DNA from: Nitrososphaerota archaeon
GTDB taxonomy: Archaea > Thermoproteota > Nitrososphaeria > Nitrososphaerales > Nitrosopumilaceae
DNA: 49,385 nt
Assembly (NCBI GenBank): GCA_022574415.1
Contig: JACZSC010000002.1
Span: forward strand, 1-49,385
Direction of reading: 5' to 3'
Shown: one piece after another, positions 25,383 through 34,039 of the stretch
How positions within the stretch are numbered: the first letter of the stretch is position 1
Layout: every line of letters begins with the position of its first letter
Program-made: the position numbers and the translations under genes
The notes under the pieces: model-generated
The model's database searches: none
What the model was told of the DNA's origin: nothing
What the model saw: only the letters and a program-made list of their open reading frames with translations

Positions 25383-26936
25383 TTATCGTTTTCTAAAAAT
25401 AGCAAAAATACCCATTACCACTAAGGAACCTATCATTCCAGCTAACCCTACAAATTCATTTGTAGAATACAAAATAGCCGATCCGATAAAAATTGCAGAA
25501 GAGAGAATGCTGCCTGAGAGTAAAGTATTAGATTTTGGTTTTGCGTTTAACAATTGAAGTGATCTGTTATCGTCAATGAATTTTTTTAACTCTGGTGCAA
25601 TTGAGATGGTAGCGTCAATTGATTTTACAAATTTGTCAAATGAATATTTAATTTCTTCAATATATGCATCTCTAATCAGATTTTCTTCTTCGAGAATATT
25701 TTTTAAAACTTTAACAAATTTAAAATCAACTTTGTGCGTATGATAAATTCCTTCAATAATTGATGCCATTCGTATATACAATGCTAGATGTTTTGGTAAC
25801 ACGAACGGAAAATGGCTCATTGTTTTATTGGCCATCTCCATAAAGCTTTTGACTTCTATCTCATCTGGTTTTTTTCCATGCAATGCTCTAATGGTTAATT
25901 CTATTGCTTTCTCTATCACAGAACGATTGAATTCTGGCATAAGCATCCCAAGATCGTTCATTGCGTTTACTGTTCGTGGAGGATCTTTTTCTATTAATGC
26001 AAGATACAAACGTATTATCTGCATTCTTGTTTTATTATCTAGTCTTCCTACCATCCCGAAGTCATATAAGATTAATTTTCCATCGTCGGTGACGGATATG
26101 TTACCAGGATGTGGATCTGCATGGAATATAGAATGACGGAGCAGCATGGTGAAAAAAACCTTATGTACATCAATTACCAACTTTTGTCTATCAATTTCCT
26201 TCCTATCTAAGGCTTCGATATTTGTGACCTTTATTCCTGGAATGTAATCTAATGTAAGCACATTTTCTGTTGAATAGTCATCGTAAACAGATGGTATTAT
26301 TACGTTATCATAGCTCTCCATATTTTTCTTGATTGATTTTAGGTTGGAAGATTCCATTTTGTAATTTAGTTCTTCATGAATTGTTTCAATAAATTGCGCA
26401 AGCATTGCACGAGCTGAAAAAGCTAAGTTAGGATCAACAAATTTCATTGCTACTGGCAAGATTTTCTTTAGAACTTTGAGATCTTGTTCAACAATTTTTT
26501 CTATGCCAGGTCGTTTTACTTTTATAATGACATCTTGTCCATGTATTTTTGCTCGATAAACTTGACCTAATGAGGCACCAGATAATGGTTGTTGATCGAT
26601 GGCTTCAAATTTTTTATCTAGTGTTCCTAATTCTTTTTCAACAATTGGTTTTACTTGATCAAAAGGAGCTGCAGGAACCTCATCTTGTAGTTTTGAAAGC
26701 TCTTCCAAGTATGGTTGAGGTAAAATGTCAGCTCTTGAAGAAAGCCATTGACCCAGCTTGATGTAGACAGGTCCCAAAGAGATAAAGGTATTAAGAACTC
26801 TCTTTGCATTTTTCCTGTATTTTTCCACATCAATGTTCTTACCCTTTTGTTTGACCCATTCTCTTCTATCTTTCCGTAATGCAAGAATTGAAGGAAGGAG
26901 TTTAACAAGAACTTTTAAAATTCGAAATGTGAGTAT
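25383..26936 (-). CDS. AarF/ABC1/UbiB-family atypical kinase, apparent non-AUG start
   Basis: About 517 aa if begun at ATA 26936. Family hallmarks: KLGQWLSSRADILP (KxGQ motif), the Ala/Gly-rich GASLGQVY loop, VIIKVKRPGI, HADPHPGNI and LYDFGMVGRLD, then two C-terminal membrane helices. UbiB-type proteins act at membranes in isoprenoid-quinone or lipid metabolism. The in-frame N-terminus (ILTFRILKVLVKLLPSILAL, then RKDRREWVKQKGKN) extends beyond the first GTG (26828) to the upstream stop codon without ATG, GTG or TTG. GGTGAT ends 5 nt before ATA. Likely co-transcribed with the preceding 128-aa gene, whose stop overlaps this ribosome-binding site. Confidence 0.88.
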   Translation of the reverse strand: MLTFRILKVLVKLLPSILALRKDRREWVKQKGKNIDVEKYRKNAKRVLNTFISLGPVYIKLGQWLSSRADILPQPYLEELSKLQDEVPAAPFDQVKPIVEKELGTLDKKFEAIDQQPLSGASLGQVYRAKIHGQDVIIKVKRPGIEKIVEQDLKVLKKILPVAMKFVDPNLAFSARAMLAQFIETIHEELNYKMESSNLKSIKKNMESYDNVIIPSVYDDYSTENVLTLDYIPGIKVTNIEALDRKEIDRQKLVIDVHKVFFTMLLRHSIFHADPHPGNISVTDDGKLILYDFGMVGRLDNKTRMQIIRLYLALIEKDPPRTVNAMNDLGMLMPEFNRSVIEKAIELTIRALHGKKPDEIEVKSFMEMANKTMSHFPFVLPKHLALYIRMASIIEGIYHTHKVDFKFVKVLKNILEEENLIRDAYIEEIKYSFDKFVKSIDATISIAPELKKFIDDNRSLQLLNAKPKSNTLLSGSILSSAIFIGSAILYSTNEFVGLAGMIGSLVVMGIFAIFRKR

Positions 26937-26941
26937 TACAA

Positions 26942-26950
26942 ATCACCTTT
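26942..26950 (-). promoter_or_regulatory. Ribosome-binding site AAAGGTGAT deciding the aarF start
   Basis: GGTGAT on the minus strand contains the TGA stop of the upstream gene and ends exactly 5 nt before ATA 26936, the same spacing as in atpD and the ABC ATPase gene. Confidence 0.6.
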
Positions 26951-27329
26951 TGTGATTTTTTATCATTTTTGTAATAGAATAACCTAGGTATCCAAAAGCA
27001 AGTGATGCAAGTATTCCTGAAAGTGTAGAAATTTTCATTGACTTGAAGTTTTTAAAGACAGTTGTTCCAACTTTGGCGCCACCAAAGGCTGCACATAACA
27101 ACCCAATTAGTAACTCAGGTGTGTCAAAAACCAGATGGCCAAGAGGATCTCTTTGTGGGTCAACTTTATCCATATGTACTAGAAATTTATCGTCATATTC
27201 ACGTATGTGCAACTTACCATACCGATATTGTTTTTTTGCACCATTTTTTTGCCCGAGATAAGTAACTTTTGCCTTGTTTGGCATAAATTCTCGTAACTCC
27301 TTTGGGACTTCAATCTCATCCCATGACAT
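26943..27329 (-). CDS. Conserved membrane protein, 128 aa
   Basis: A small protein with a soluble, basic N-terminal domain (about 1-68, starting MSWDEIEVPKELREFMPNKA) and two membrane segments (about 73-92 and 101-121), ending in a basic tail. I do not recognise the family. It lies between the CARDB-like surface protein and AarF on the same strand, 30 nt after the former, and its stop overlaps the ribosome-binding site of aarF, so it may be a partner of the kinase. Start is ATG. Confidence 0.75.
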   Translation of the reverse strand: MSWDEIEVPKELREFMPNKAKVTYLGQKNGAKKQYRYGKLHIREYDDKFLVHMDKVDPQRDPLGHLVFDTPELLIGLLCAAFGGAKVGTTVFKNFKSMKISTLSGILASLAFGYLGYSITKMIKNHKR

Positions 27330-27359
27330 GATCCAAAATTTTCAGCATCAAATATAATC

Positions 27360-28664
27360 TTAGCTTGTTTGAGTTGCTTTTTGCTTTCGTTTTTTAATTT
27401 GTAAATATGCAAATATTCCTATACTAGCTACTATTGGTAAAATTATCAATTGTGAGGGATCAAGATCAGATTTTTGACTTTTTGATAGATCGTTTACAAA
27501 AATTGTTGTATCATAAATAATGAACTTCTCATCACGAAGTGAATCTTTGTATCGTACAGTAATTCTAATATCATGCTCACCATATTTTGTTTCACCGTCA
27601 AATTCTAATGGCATATTAAATGGGACGGGGGAATCAGTGCCTATTTCGTCAATAAATTGGGTTAATGGTATAATATTAGAATCACCCATTGATTCTAGTG
27701 TGACAAATCCGAATAAAGCGTCCTCATTTCCTTCGTTAATTATTTCACCAATTACAGTTGGTTTTCCTGACAAATCAATAACTCTTACATCATAAATTTT
27801 TGCATCGATTAATCCTTTGATGTAGAAATCGACAATTCGAGAAATTGTCTGTCGATCACCATGCGCGTTAAAATAAGTTAACTCCATTGGAATACGTAGT
27901 GTTTCACCTTTTAGTGATTCGGGGATGAAGATATCAGCTTCTAGATATTTTGAAGTTCCAGGATTAATGTGGCCAATGTCCCAGTTTGTGTCAAATATGA
28001 CAACCTTTTCAATATTTGTAACTGATGTGGTAGTGGATGAAATTGCCGTTGCAGTATTTGTTGCAACAATGTCTACACCAGAAATAGGAGCTGTTCCATC
28101 ATTTGATACTTCAATTACAATATGATTTGTTTGTAAAGAAGTCAAAAATGGATCAAGTGCACGCATGTTAATGATACTATCACCAGTTACTTTGAAATCA
28201 AAATCAAAAAATGCATTTCTGACTCCAGATTCTCTTAATCTAGAATAGTCAACCTTAATCGAGCCGGGATATCGTTTAATTTCAAGATCATCACCAATAT
28301 TGACAAAAAATGTCAGGGTAAAGGTATCACCAGCAACTGAACTAGAATCGCTGTCAGCCAGAATTAAAGAACCAACTCCATCTGCCGAACTAAAACCAAA
28401 TGACAATGAAAGTTGTCCTCTAATTCCTGTGATATCCTGTGTTCCTACGTTCGCCAATACTACAGTAAATGGTACATTTCTATCACCCGGATCTACTTCC
28501 ATTTTTTCATCTGGTATGCCAAAAAATGCATCGAGATATTTTACATCACCAAATTTTCGTTCAAACGGTGAATCACCAGTACTGACTTGAGCAAATACAT
28601 CTAGAATGAATAATTGTGAAATTACTAGTACGACAATTAATGCAAGTAATGAAAATTTAATCAT
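27360..28664 (-). CDS. Secreted CARDB/S-layer-like protein with C-terminal membrane anchor
   Basis: A 434-aa exported protein: signal peptide (about 4-25, ending DVFAQ), several extracellular Ig-like domains of the COG1361/CARDB kind (phrases such as VVLANVGTQDITGI, EVSNDGTAPISGVDI and GEIINEGNEDALFGF), then one membrane helix (about 409-425) and a short Lys-rich cytoplasmic tail. It is in an operon with an ABC ATPase and a MacB-like permease; its ATG overlaps the ATPase stop (ATGA). This order suggests it works with the transporter, perhaps as its extracellular partner. Confidence 0.82.
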   Translation of the reverse strand: MIKFSLLALIVVLVISQLFILDVFAQVSTGDSPFERKFGDVKYLDAFFGIPDEKMEVDPGDRNVPFTVVLANVGTQDITGIRGQLSLSFGFSSADGVGSLILADSDSSSVAGDTFTLTFFVNIGDDLEIKRYPGSIKVDYSRLRESGVRNAFFDFDFKVTGDSIINMRALDPFLTSLQTNHIVIEVSNDGTAPISGVDIVATNTATAISSTTTSVTNIEKVVIFDTNWDIGHINPGTSKYLEADIFIPESLKGETLRIPMELTYFNAHGDRQTISRIVDFYIKGLIDAKIYDVRVIDLSGKPTVIGEIINEGNEDALFGFVTLESMGDSNIIPLTQFIDEIGTDSPVPFNMPLEFDGETKYGEHDIRITVRYKDSLRDEKFIIYDTTIFVNDLSKSQKSDLDPSQLIILPIVASIGIFAYLQIKKRKQKATQTS

Positions 28665-29368
28665 GTTGCGACCTCCATTGGCTTTGGTTCCTCACCATCA
28701 ATTGCACGACCATCTGTGATCGTGATTACTCGATCTACATCACCAAATTGCTCTTTTTCATGTGTAACTATGATGAATGTTTGATTTAGTTTCTTAGCCA
28801 TAGATTTCATAAGTTGTATTATGGTTTTAGCAGTAATAGAATCTAGATTTCCAGTTGGTTCATCTGCAAGAACAATGGATGGATTATTTATCAAACCTCT
28901 TGCGATTGCTACTCTTTGAGATTGACCGCCAGAAATTTTATTTGCACGCTTATTTAGTTGATCCTGGAGGCCTACAGATCCTAATAGCTCCTTCGCATCA
29001 TACTCTGCTCCGTTTTGTGTTCTCTGTATATTTCTAGGAAGTATTACGTTCTCTAAAACAGTTAGATCTGCTAGAAGATTTGAAGATTGAAAAACAAATC
29101 CTAGTTTATCATTTCTAAATGAAGAGATTTCATCATCATTAAGTTTTGATGTATCAATTCCGTCAATGAAGACTTTACCACTAGTTGGTCGATCTAGCAA
29201 ACCAATCATATTCAATAGAGTGGATTTACCAGAACCTGAGCTCCCAACAACTAAAATAAATTCTCCTTTGTTAATACTGAAAGAAACATCACGTAAAGCT
29301 TTGACCTTGGTTTCACCTTCACCATAAGTTTTGTGTAGATTTTTGATTTCAAGGACTTTATCAGACAG
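28661..29368 (-). CDS. ABC transporter ATP-binding protein (MacB/LolD type), apparent CTG start
   Basis: A 235-aa ATPase. The N-terminus reads SDKVLEIKNLHKTYGEGETK, with Walker A GSSGSGKST further on, then SGGQSQRVAIARGL and Walker B IVLADEPTGNLDS, as in LolD/MacB ATPases. The frame from the upstream stop codon to Walker A contains no ATG, GTG or TTG. A CTG at 29368 has GGAGGCGAT ending exactly 5 nt upstream. Starting at the first TTG (29215) would remove Walker A and destroy the enzyme. The CTG lies inside the last codons of the permease gene (8-nt overlap). Confidence 0.92.
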   Translation of the reverse strand: MSDKVLEIKNLHKTYGEGETKVKALRDVSFSINKGEFILVVGSSGSGKSTLLNMIGLLDRPTSGKVFIDGIDTSKLNDDEISSFRNDKLGFVFQSSNLLADLTVLENVILPRNIQRTQNGAEYDAKELLGSVGLQDQLNKRANKISGGQSQRVAIARGLINNPSIVLADEPTGNLDSITAKTIIQLMKSMAKKLNQTFIIVTHEKEQFGDVDRVITITDGRAIDGEEPKPMEVAT

Positions 29369-30548
29369 CTCTTATCGCCTCCACAGGTTGAAGTTTTGTA
29401 GCTCTGTAGGCCGGATAGATTGAGGCAGTGATTGCTAACCCAAATGACATAAAAGCAGTCTGAATAATTTTGGGCCAATTATAGGTTACTTCTAATGGAA
29501 TACTCCCCTCCCATGACATGTTAGTTTCTTTAGCATAGAATGTATATCCTAAACCCGCGGCAGTTCCAACGCTTGCGCCAATAATACCAATTATCACCCC
29601 CTGTAACAAAAATAAAATCAGAATATCTTTTCTCTTTGCTCCAATTGAACGCATTATTCCAATTTCTCTAGTTTTACTTGAAACAAGCATCATCTGAATT
29701 GTTACAATGGCAAAAGCAGAAGACATCATTCCAAAATATCCGATCATGTTGATCATTCCAATACCAGATCTAAAACCACGTAACGTTGTTTCTGCGGATT
29801 CCTCTATAGTCTCAGCTTCAAAATCATCATTTGGAAATGATGCCAGAAAGAAATTTTTTACATCTAATGCTTTTGTACGATCATTTAATTTCACTAGAAA
29901 TGAGCTAGACTTGCCATCGCGATCAAGCATGTCTCTTAAAGTATCAATATGTATCAATACACTATTATCGAATCCTTGACCGCCAGCTGAGGTGGAAATG
30001 CCACTTATGATGAATTGTTTTGTTTGATCTTGGCCCCAACGATCAACAACTTTTAGTTTTACACTCTCTCCTGGTTGAAGACTCCCTAATTCTTGTGCAA
30101 TCCATGAACCCAGTACAATTGAATTTCTTGAAAAAACGTACTGGCCATCAGAAATAGTTTCATGAGCTGTAGATGTTCGAATGTCTCGTAATGGATCAAC
30201 CCCTAAAATCGAAACTTTAGTTTCTTCAAACCTTTCACCGTATTTTGTTGCGTTGATAGAAGCTATCGATGACAGCCGTGGCGTTACTGCTTCCACATAT
30301 GGTATTCTTTCAAACCAGTTTACTAGTGATAAATCAGATTTGTCAATGAAATCTTCTTCGTCAGTGATGTAGATATCGCCAAATCTATAATCAGACATGT
30401 CTCGAATAATTGCATCATAGAGGCCTTGGAAAATTACAAAATTAACGTGAATTACCAAAATTCCAATTGAAACCGCCAAAACTGCTCCAATCAAACTTCC
30501 TTTTTTGTTTGACAACATTCTTAGCGCTAAATTGAGTCTGTAATCCAA
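29361..30548 (-). CDS. ABC transporter permease (MacB/FtsX/LolE type)
   Basis: A 395-aa membrane protein with the FtsX-like layout: one N-terminal helix (about 17-40), a large extracellular domain (about 45-270), and three C-terminal helices with the cytoplasmic coupling segment SSKTREIGIMRSIGAKRKDI. It pairs with the downstream ATPase. Such transporters move lipoproteins, peptides or drugs across membranes or transmit mechanical force; the substrate here is unknown. The start is TTG; a TATA-like AATATATTAAATATC lies about 35-50 nt upstream. Confidence 0.88.
   Translation of the reverse strand: MDYRLNLALRMLSNKKGSLIGAVLAVSIGILVIHVNFVIFQGLYDAIIRDMSDYRFGDIYITDEEDFIDKSDLSLVNWFERIPYVEAVTPRLSSIASINATKYGERFEETKVSILGVDPLRDIRTSTAHETISDGQYVFSRNSIVLGSWIAQELGSLQPGESVKLKVVDRWGQDQTKQFIISGISTSAGGQGFDNSVLIHIDTLRDMLDRDGKSSSFLVKLNDRTKALDVKNFFLASFPNDDFEAETIEESAETTLRGFRSGIGMINMIGYFGMMSSAFAIVTIQMMLVSSKTREIGIMRSIGAKRKDILILFLLQGVIIGIIGASVGTAAGLGYTFYAKETNMSWEGSIPLEVTYNWPKIIQTAFMSFGLAITASIYPAYRATKLQPVEAIRAV
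29374..29382 (-). promoter_or_regulatory. Ribosome-binding site GGAGGCGAT deciding the ABC ATPase start
   Basis: GGAGGCGAT differs by one base from the full complement of the 16S rRNA 3' end (GGAGGTGAT). It lies within the end of the permease gene and ends 5 nt before CTG 29368. Confidence 0.65.
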
Positions 30549-30664
30549 TAGATTAGAATAAAAAGTCTGATATTTAATATATTTGATGTCTAATACTAAT
30601 ATTTACGACATTTTTATTAACAATAAGTTTTGTATATCTAATTAACATAGAAAAAGGTGATAAA

Positions 30665-31567
30665 TTGGACAAAATTGACATGCAAATTCTAACCAATCTG
30701 CTGAATAATTGTAGGGAATCTGATCGACAAATTGGAATGAATGTTGGAATTTCAGGTGGAGCCATAAAATCCAGAATCAACAAAATGCTCAAAAGTGGAG
30801 TCATTAGATTTTTCACATTAAAGATTGAGCCACCAGCTTTGGGATATGGAGTTATTTACTTTGTAATAACAGGTGAGGACATCGATGAAGTTTTACAGCA
30901 AGTGAAATTAATTGGTGAGCCATTTTTTGTTGTTCCATGTGTTGGTGGAATAACTGTTTGTAGTATTGTCATAAAAGAAAATGTACAACAGAAATTAGAG
31001 CTTGCAAAAAATCTTATGAAGAATATTCGAGTCCTAACAATATTTGAAGCTGAAAGTGCTGGTACTAGTCCCAATTTAACAAAAACTGATTTACAAATTA
31101 TTAATGAATTAATAAAAGATCCACGGCAAAAAATTGAAGAACTTGCAAAAAAAACTAGTCTATCTACAAAAACTGTGACACGATCATTAGATAAATTACA
31201 AGCTGATGAGACAATACAATTTACATTAGTGTATGAGCCAACAAAGATTGAAGGATATATTCCATATTGTATTCTGACATGGATTGATGGAAACCTAAAA
31301 CAAATACTTAATGTTTTGGAAAATGAGTTTTCTCAACACTTTTTACAAAAACCGTTTCTTGCAAAAAACCAAATTGTTCTATTTATGTATAGTGATAATA
31401 TTTACAAATTAGATCAATTAACACAGCAAGTTAGAAAAATTTCAGGAATTCGTTCTGCAGATTTATTCATACCGAGAAAGATTGCATTGCCTCAAGAGTG
31501 GATAAAAGGTGCTATTGCTGAAGCTAAAAAATCACCTAAACTTCATTTAATGTATCAGGTGAATTAA
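30665..31567 (+). CDS. Lrp/AsnC-type regulator with two HTH units
   Basis: A 300-aa transcription regulator. An AsnC-type HTH is at about 1-50 (IDMQILTNLLNNCRESDRQI), a ligand/dimerisation-like domain follows, and a second HTH is at about 140-190 (LTKTDLQIINELIKDPRQKI, then EELAKKTSLSTKTVTRSLDKL). The double arrangement is common in archaea. The start is TTG, preceded by AAAGGTGAT. It is divergent from the MacB-like transporter operon and stands directly before the Nudix gene; targets unknown. Confidence 0.85.
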   Translation: MDKIDMQILTNLLNNCRESDRQIGMNVGISGGAIKSRINKMLKSGVIRFFTLKIEPPALGYGVIYFVITGEDIDEVLQQVKLIGEPFFVVPCVGGITVCSIVIKENVQQKLELAKNLMKNIRVLTIFEAESAGTSPNLTKTDLQIINELIKDPRQKIEELAKKTSLSTKTVTRSLDKLQADETIQFTLVYEPTKIEGYIPYCILTWIDGNLKQILNVLENEFSQHFLQKPFLAKNQIVLFMYSDNIYKLDQLTQQVRKISGIRSADLFIPRKIALPQEWIKGAIAEAKKSPKLHLMYQVN

Positions 31568-32083
31568 ATGAAGAAAAAGAAAATCTATCAAGGTAGAATA
31601 ATTGGACTTAGTGTTTATGATTTAACTATTCATGGAAGAAAAATCAAACGTGTAATACTAGAACATCCTGGTGCTGCTGCAATGCTAGCAATTGATAAAG
31701 ATCAAAAAGTCCTAATGGTAAAACAGCATCGTTTTCCACATGGTTATCAACTTGAGATTCCTGCAGGTACACTAGAAAAAGGGGAACGCGCAAAAACATG
31801 TGCAATACGTGAACTTCAAGAAGAAACAGGTTACAAGGCAAAAAAAATGGAGCATTTTCTTACGTATTTGCCTTCTGTGGGATATAGTGCCGAGAAAATT
31901 CATTGTTTTCTTGCTACAGGGCTAGAAAAGGTATCGGCACAACAGCTAGATATAGATGAAATAATGTCAGTTGTAAAGATTGATCTTAAACGAGTAATCA
32001 AAATGATAAAGGCTGGAAAGATTAAAGATTCTAAAACAATTTGTGCTGTTCTAACGTATGCAACTAAAAAGAAACTTTACTAG
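31568..32083 (+). CDS. Nudix hydrolase, ADP-ribose pyrophosphatase-like
   Basis: A 171-aa hydrolase with a complete Nudix box at 67-89 (GTLEKGERAKTCAIRELQEE, then TGY), preceded by LMVKQHRFP and LEIPAGT as in ADP-ribose pyrophosphatases. It probably splits ADP-ribose or related nucleoside diphosphates. The ATG follows directly on the stop of the Lrp-type gene, so the two are coupled. Confidence 0.9.
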   Translation: MKKKKIYQGRIIGLSVYDLTIHGRKIKRVILEHPGAAAMLAIDKDQKVLMVKQHRFPHGYQLEIPAGTLEKGERAKTCAIRELQEETGYKAKKMEHFLTYLPSVGYSAEKIHCFLATGLEKVSAQQLDIDEIMSVVKIDLKRVIKMIKAGKIKDSKTICAVLTYATKKKLY

Positions 32084-32085
32084 AA

Positions 32086-33066
32086 TTATTGGGAATAAAT
32101 TGGTTTTACTAAATCTACTACATCATCCCATGATTTTGCAATTCTTTCAAACTTGTAAATGAGATCTAGATAACCAATTGGAATTTGCTTCTTTTTTTCT
32201 AATAAAGTTTTAAATTTTGTTATTTTTTCTTGATGTTTTTTATGTTGGGCTATAGCTTGGATTGCTAAAGTTCTATCATTTTTTGTAAATGCATCAATTG
32301 ATATCACTGCAATTGGTGCAAAATCCTTTGCTAATTCATGTAGCTGTTTTAGTTCATTCTTTGACAGAGTAGTATTTGCAATAGAATTTCCTAATTCTGC
32401 AATAGTATCACCAGCAATTTCGAGCATATTTGCAGCAATTCTATAGTCAAGAATATCTATATTTTTAAGACTCAAAGCTCCTGCTAGTCTAACATCTATC
32501 ATTGTACTTCGAATTAACCTAACAAGAAGGAAATACTGTCTGTTCACCTCAACATCTCTATTTGATAGTGTCAGGAGATTGGATTTATCATCTGAAATCA
32601 ATCCTGAAACTACATCATTATACATTCCAAGTGCAAGCGCACTAATTCGTTTCAGAATTTTATCTGGCTGCAGAGTTGTTGCATCCAACAAAAACTGCAT
32701 GTTTATATTAGATGCATCTTCATCAATGATTTCCATTCCTACTAATCTTCGCGTGGAATTACGAATTTTTTCTCTATCTTCTATTGGAATTGATTTTTTT
32801 CCTTGTATTCTGATTATATCGTACCCAAGAAGATATGCTCCTGTGATATCTGCAACAATGTTTTCATCCTTTGGTAGTGGGTATGAGATTATGACATCCT
32901 TTGATGGTCTGTTTTCCTTGGTTAGTGAAATGGAAAGACTATCCTGTCCAGTTTCTAGTTCTACTTCGGATTTTTTGCCAAGCTTATTGGCATCAACCCA
33001 CTCTTTTGGTAAAGAGACCAGAATGGTGCTTCCAATCTTTTGTAGGCGTCGAATGAATTTAGTCAA
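32086..33066 (-). CDS. AbrB-PhoU-type phosphate uptake regulator
   Basis: A 326-aa protein with an N-terminal AbrB/SpoVT-like DNA-binding domain (about 1-48, RRLQKIGSTILVSLPKEWVD) and C-terminal PhoU-like helical bundles (about 115-325). Archaeal proteins of this type are thought to control phosphate transport. The start is TTG. It is divergent from the pantoate kinase gene and convergent with the Nudix gene, ending 2 nt from the latter's stop. No pst genes are in the window. Confidence 0.85.
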   Translation of the reverse strand: MTKFIRRLQKIGSTILVSLPKEWVDANKLGKKSEVELETGQDSLSISLTKENRPSKDVIISYPLPKDENIVADITGAYLLGYDIIRIQGKKSIPIEDREKIRNSTRRLVGMEIIDEDASNINMQFLLDATTLQPDKILKRISALALGMYNDVVSGLISDDKSNLLTLSNRDVEVNRQYFLLVRLIRSTMIDVRLAGALSLKNIDILDYRIAANMLEIAGDTIAELGNSIANTTLSKNELKQLHELAKDFAPIAVISIDAFTKNDRTLAIQAIAQHKKHQEKITKFKTLLEKKKQIPIGYLDLIYKFERIAKSWDDVVDLVKPIYSQ

Positions 33067-33131
33067 TTTATATCAATTTAATTTATTTAAGCCATATTCT
33101 TATATTTCTTGGGAAATTTAAATTTAAATTA
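33067..33131. promoter_or_regulatory. Divergent promoter with 16-bp palindrome before the CoA operon
   Basis: A perfect palindrome AATTTAAATTTAAATT (33115-33130) abuts the pantoate kinase ATG. A TATA-like CTTATATTTC about 25-34 nt before the ATG would start transcription at or near the ATG, so the palindrome covers the initiation region and is a candidate operator. Confidence 0.5.
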
Positions 33132-34019
33132 ATGAGAGGCGTGGCATTTTGTCCTGCACATGTTACAGGTTTTTTCAAAGCTGATGTGGAACAACAGAAA
33201 CCTGAACTAATGGGTTCGCTTGGTGCTGGATTTTCAATTAAGGAGGGGGTTACAACAATCGTTTCTGTGAAGAACAGTAACAAAAATGATTTTCAAATAA
33301 ACATTTCAGGATATGAAACGGATAACACGGATGTTTCTAAATATGTTGTTAATGAGTTTCTAAAGTTAACTGAACAGAATTATTCTGTTGCCGTTCACCA
33401 TGATATTGCAGTTCCAATTGGATATGGACTTGGATGTAGTGGAGCTGTCGCATTATCGTTAGCATTTGCATTAGATCAAGCACTTGGAACAAAATTATCC
33501 AAAGAAGGGATTGGAAAAATTGCTCATATCGCTGAAGTTTCTTGTAAAACTGGTCTAGGAGATGTCATTGGTGCATTCCATGGTGGATTTGAAATCAGAA
33601 CAAAGTCAGGTGCTCCTGGAGTTGGGTCTCTGGAAAAGATTGACACTCATTCTAAAGTGATTATCATATGTTTTTCACCGGTATCTACAAAAAAGTTCCT
33701 TGATGAGAATTTAGCTATAATTAATGGTCTTGGTGGAAAGATGGTCGACAAGCTCATTCAAACTAAAGACTATAATGAATTTCAGGACATGTCTGTAGAA
33801 TTTGCGAAATATGTTAGAATAATGACTCCTACAATGGATTCTGTGATATCTGAACTAGATTCTATTGATATAAAAAGTGGTGTCGCATTGTTTGGTGAGA
33901 CGATATTTACTCTTGTTCCGGAACAAAAGGAAGATCAGGTGTTAGAAATTTTCAAGAGGTATGACAACGGCATTCTAATTCAATCTGAAATTGACAACGT
34001 CGGCGCACGACTTCAATAA
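33132..34019 (+). CDS. Pantoate kinase (archaeal GHMP family)
   Basis: A 295-aa GHMP-fold kinase phosphorylating pantoate to 4-phosphopantoate, the archaeal route to CoA that replaces bacterial PanC. The ATP-binding motif PIGYGLGCSGAVALS lies at 95-109; the N-terminus FCPAHVTGFF is typical of archaeal pantoate kinases. Starts at ATG. First gene of a four-gene CoA operon; its downstream neighbour performs the next step. Confidence 0.92.
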   Translation: MRGVAFCPAHVTGFFKADVEQQKPELMGSLGAGFSIKEGVTTIVSVKNSNKNDFQINISGYETDNTDVSKYVVNEFLKLTEQNYSVAVHHDIAVPIGYGLGCSGAVALSLAFALDQALGTKLSKEGIGKIAHIAEVSCKTGLGDVIGAFHGGFEIRTKSGAPGVGSLEKIDTHSKVIIICFSPVSTKKFLDENLAIINGLGGKMVDKLIQTKDYNEFQDMSVEFAKYVRIMTPTMDSVISELDSIDIKSGVALFGETIFTLVPEQKEDQVLEIFKRYDNGILIQSEIDNVGARLQ

Positions 34020-34039
34020 ACTGATCTAAAGATTCTATC

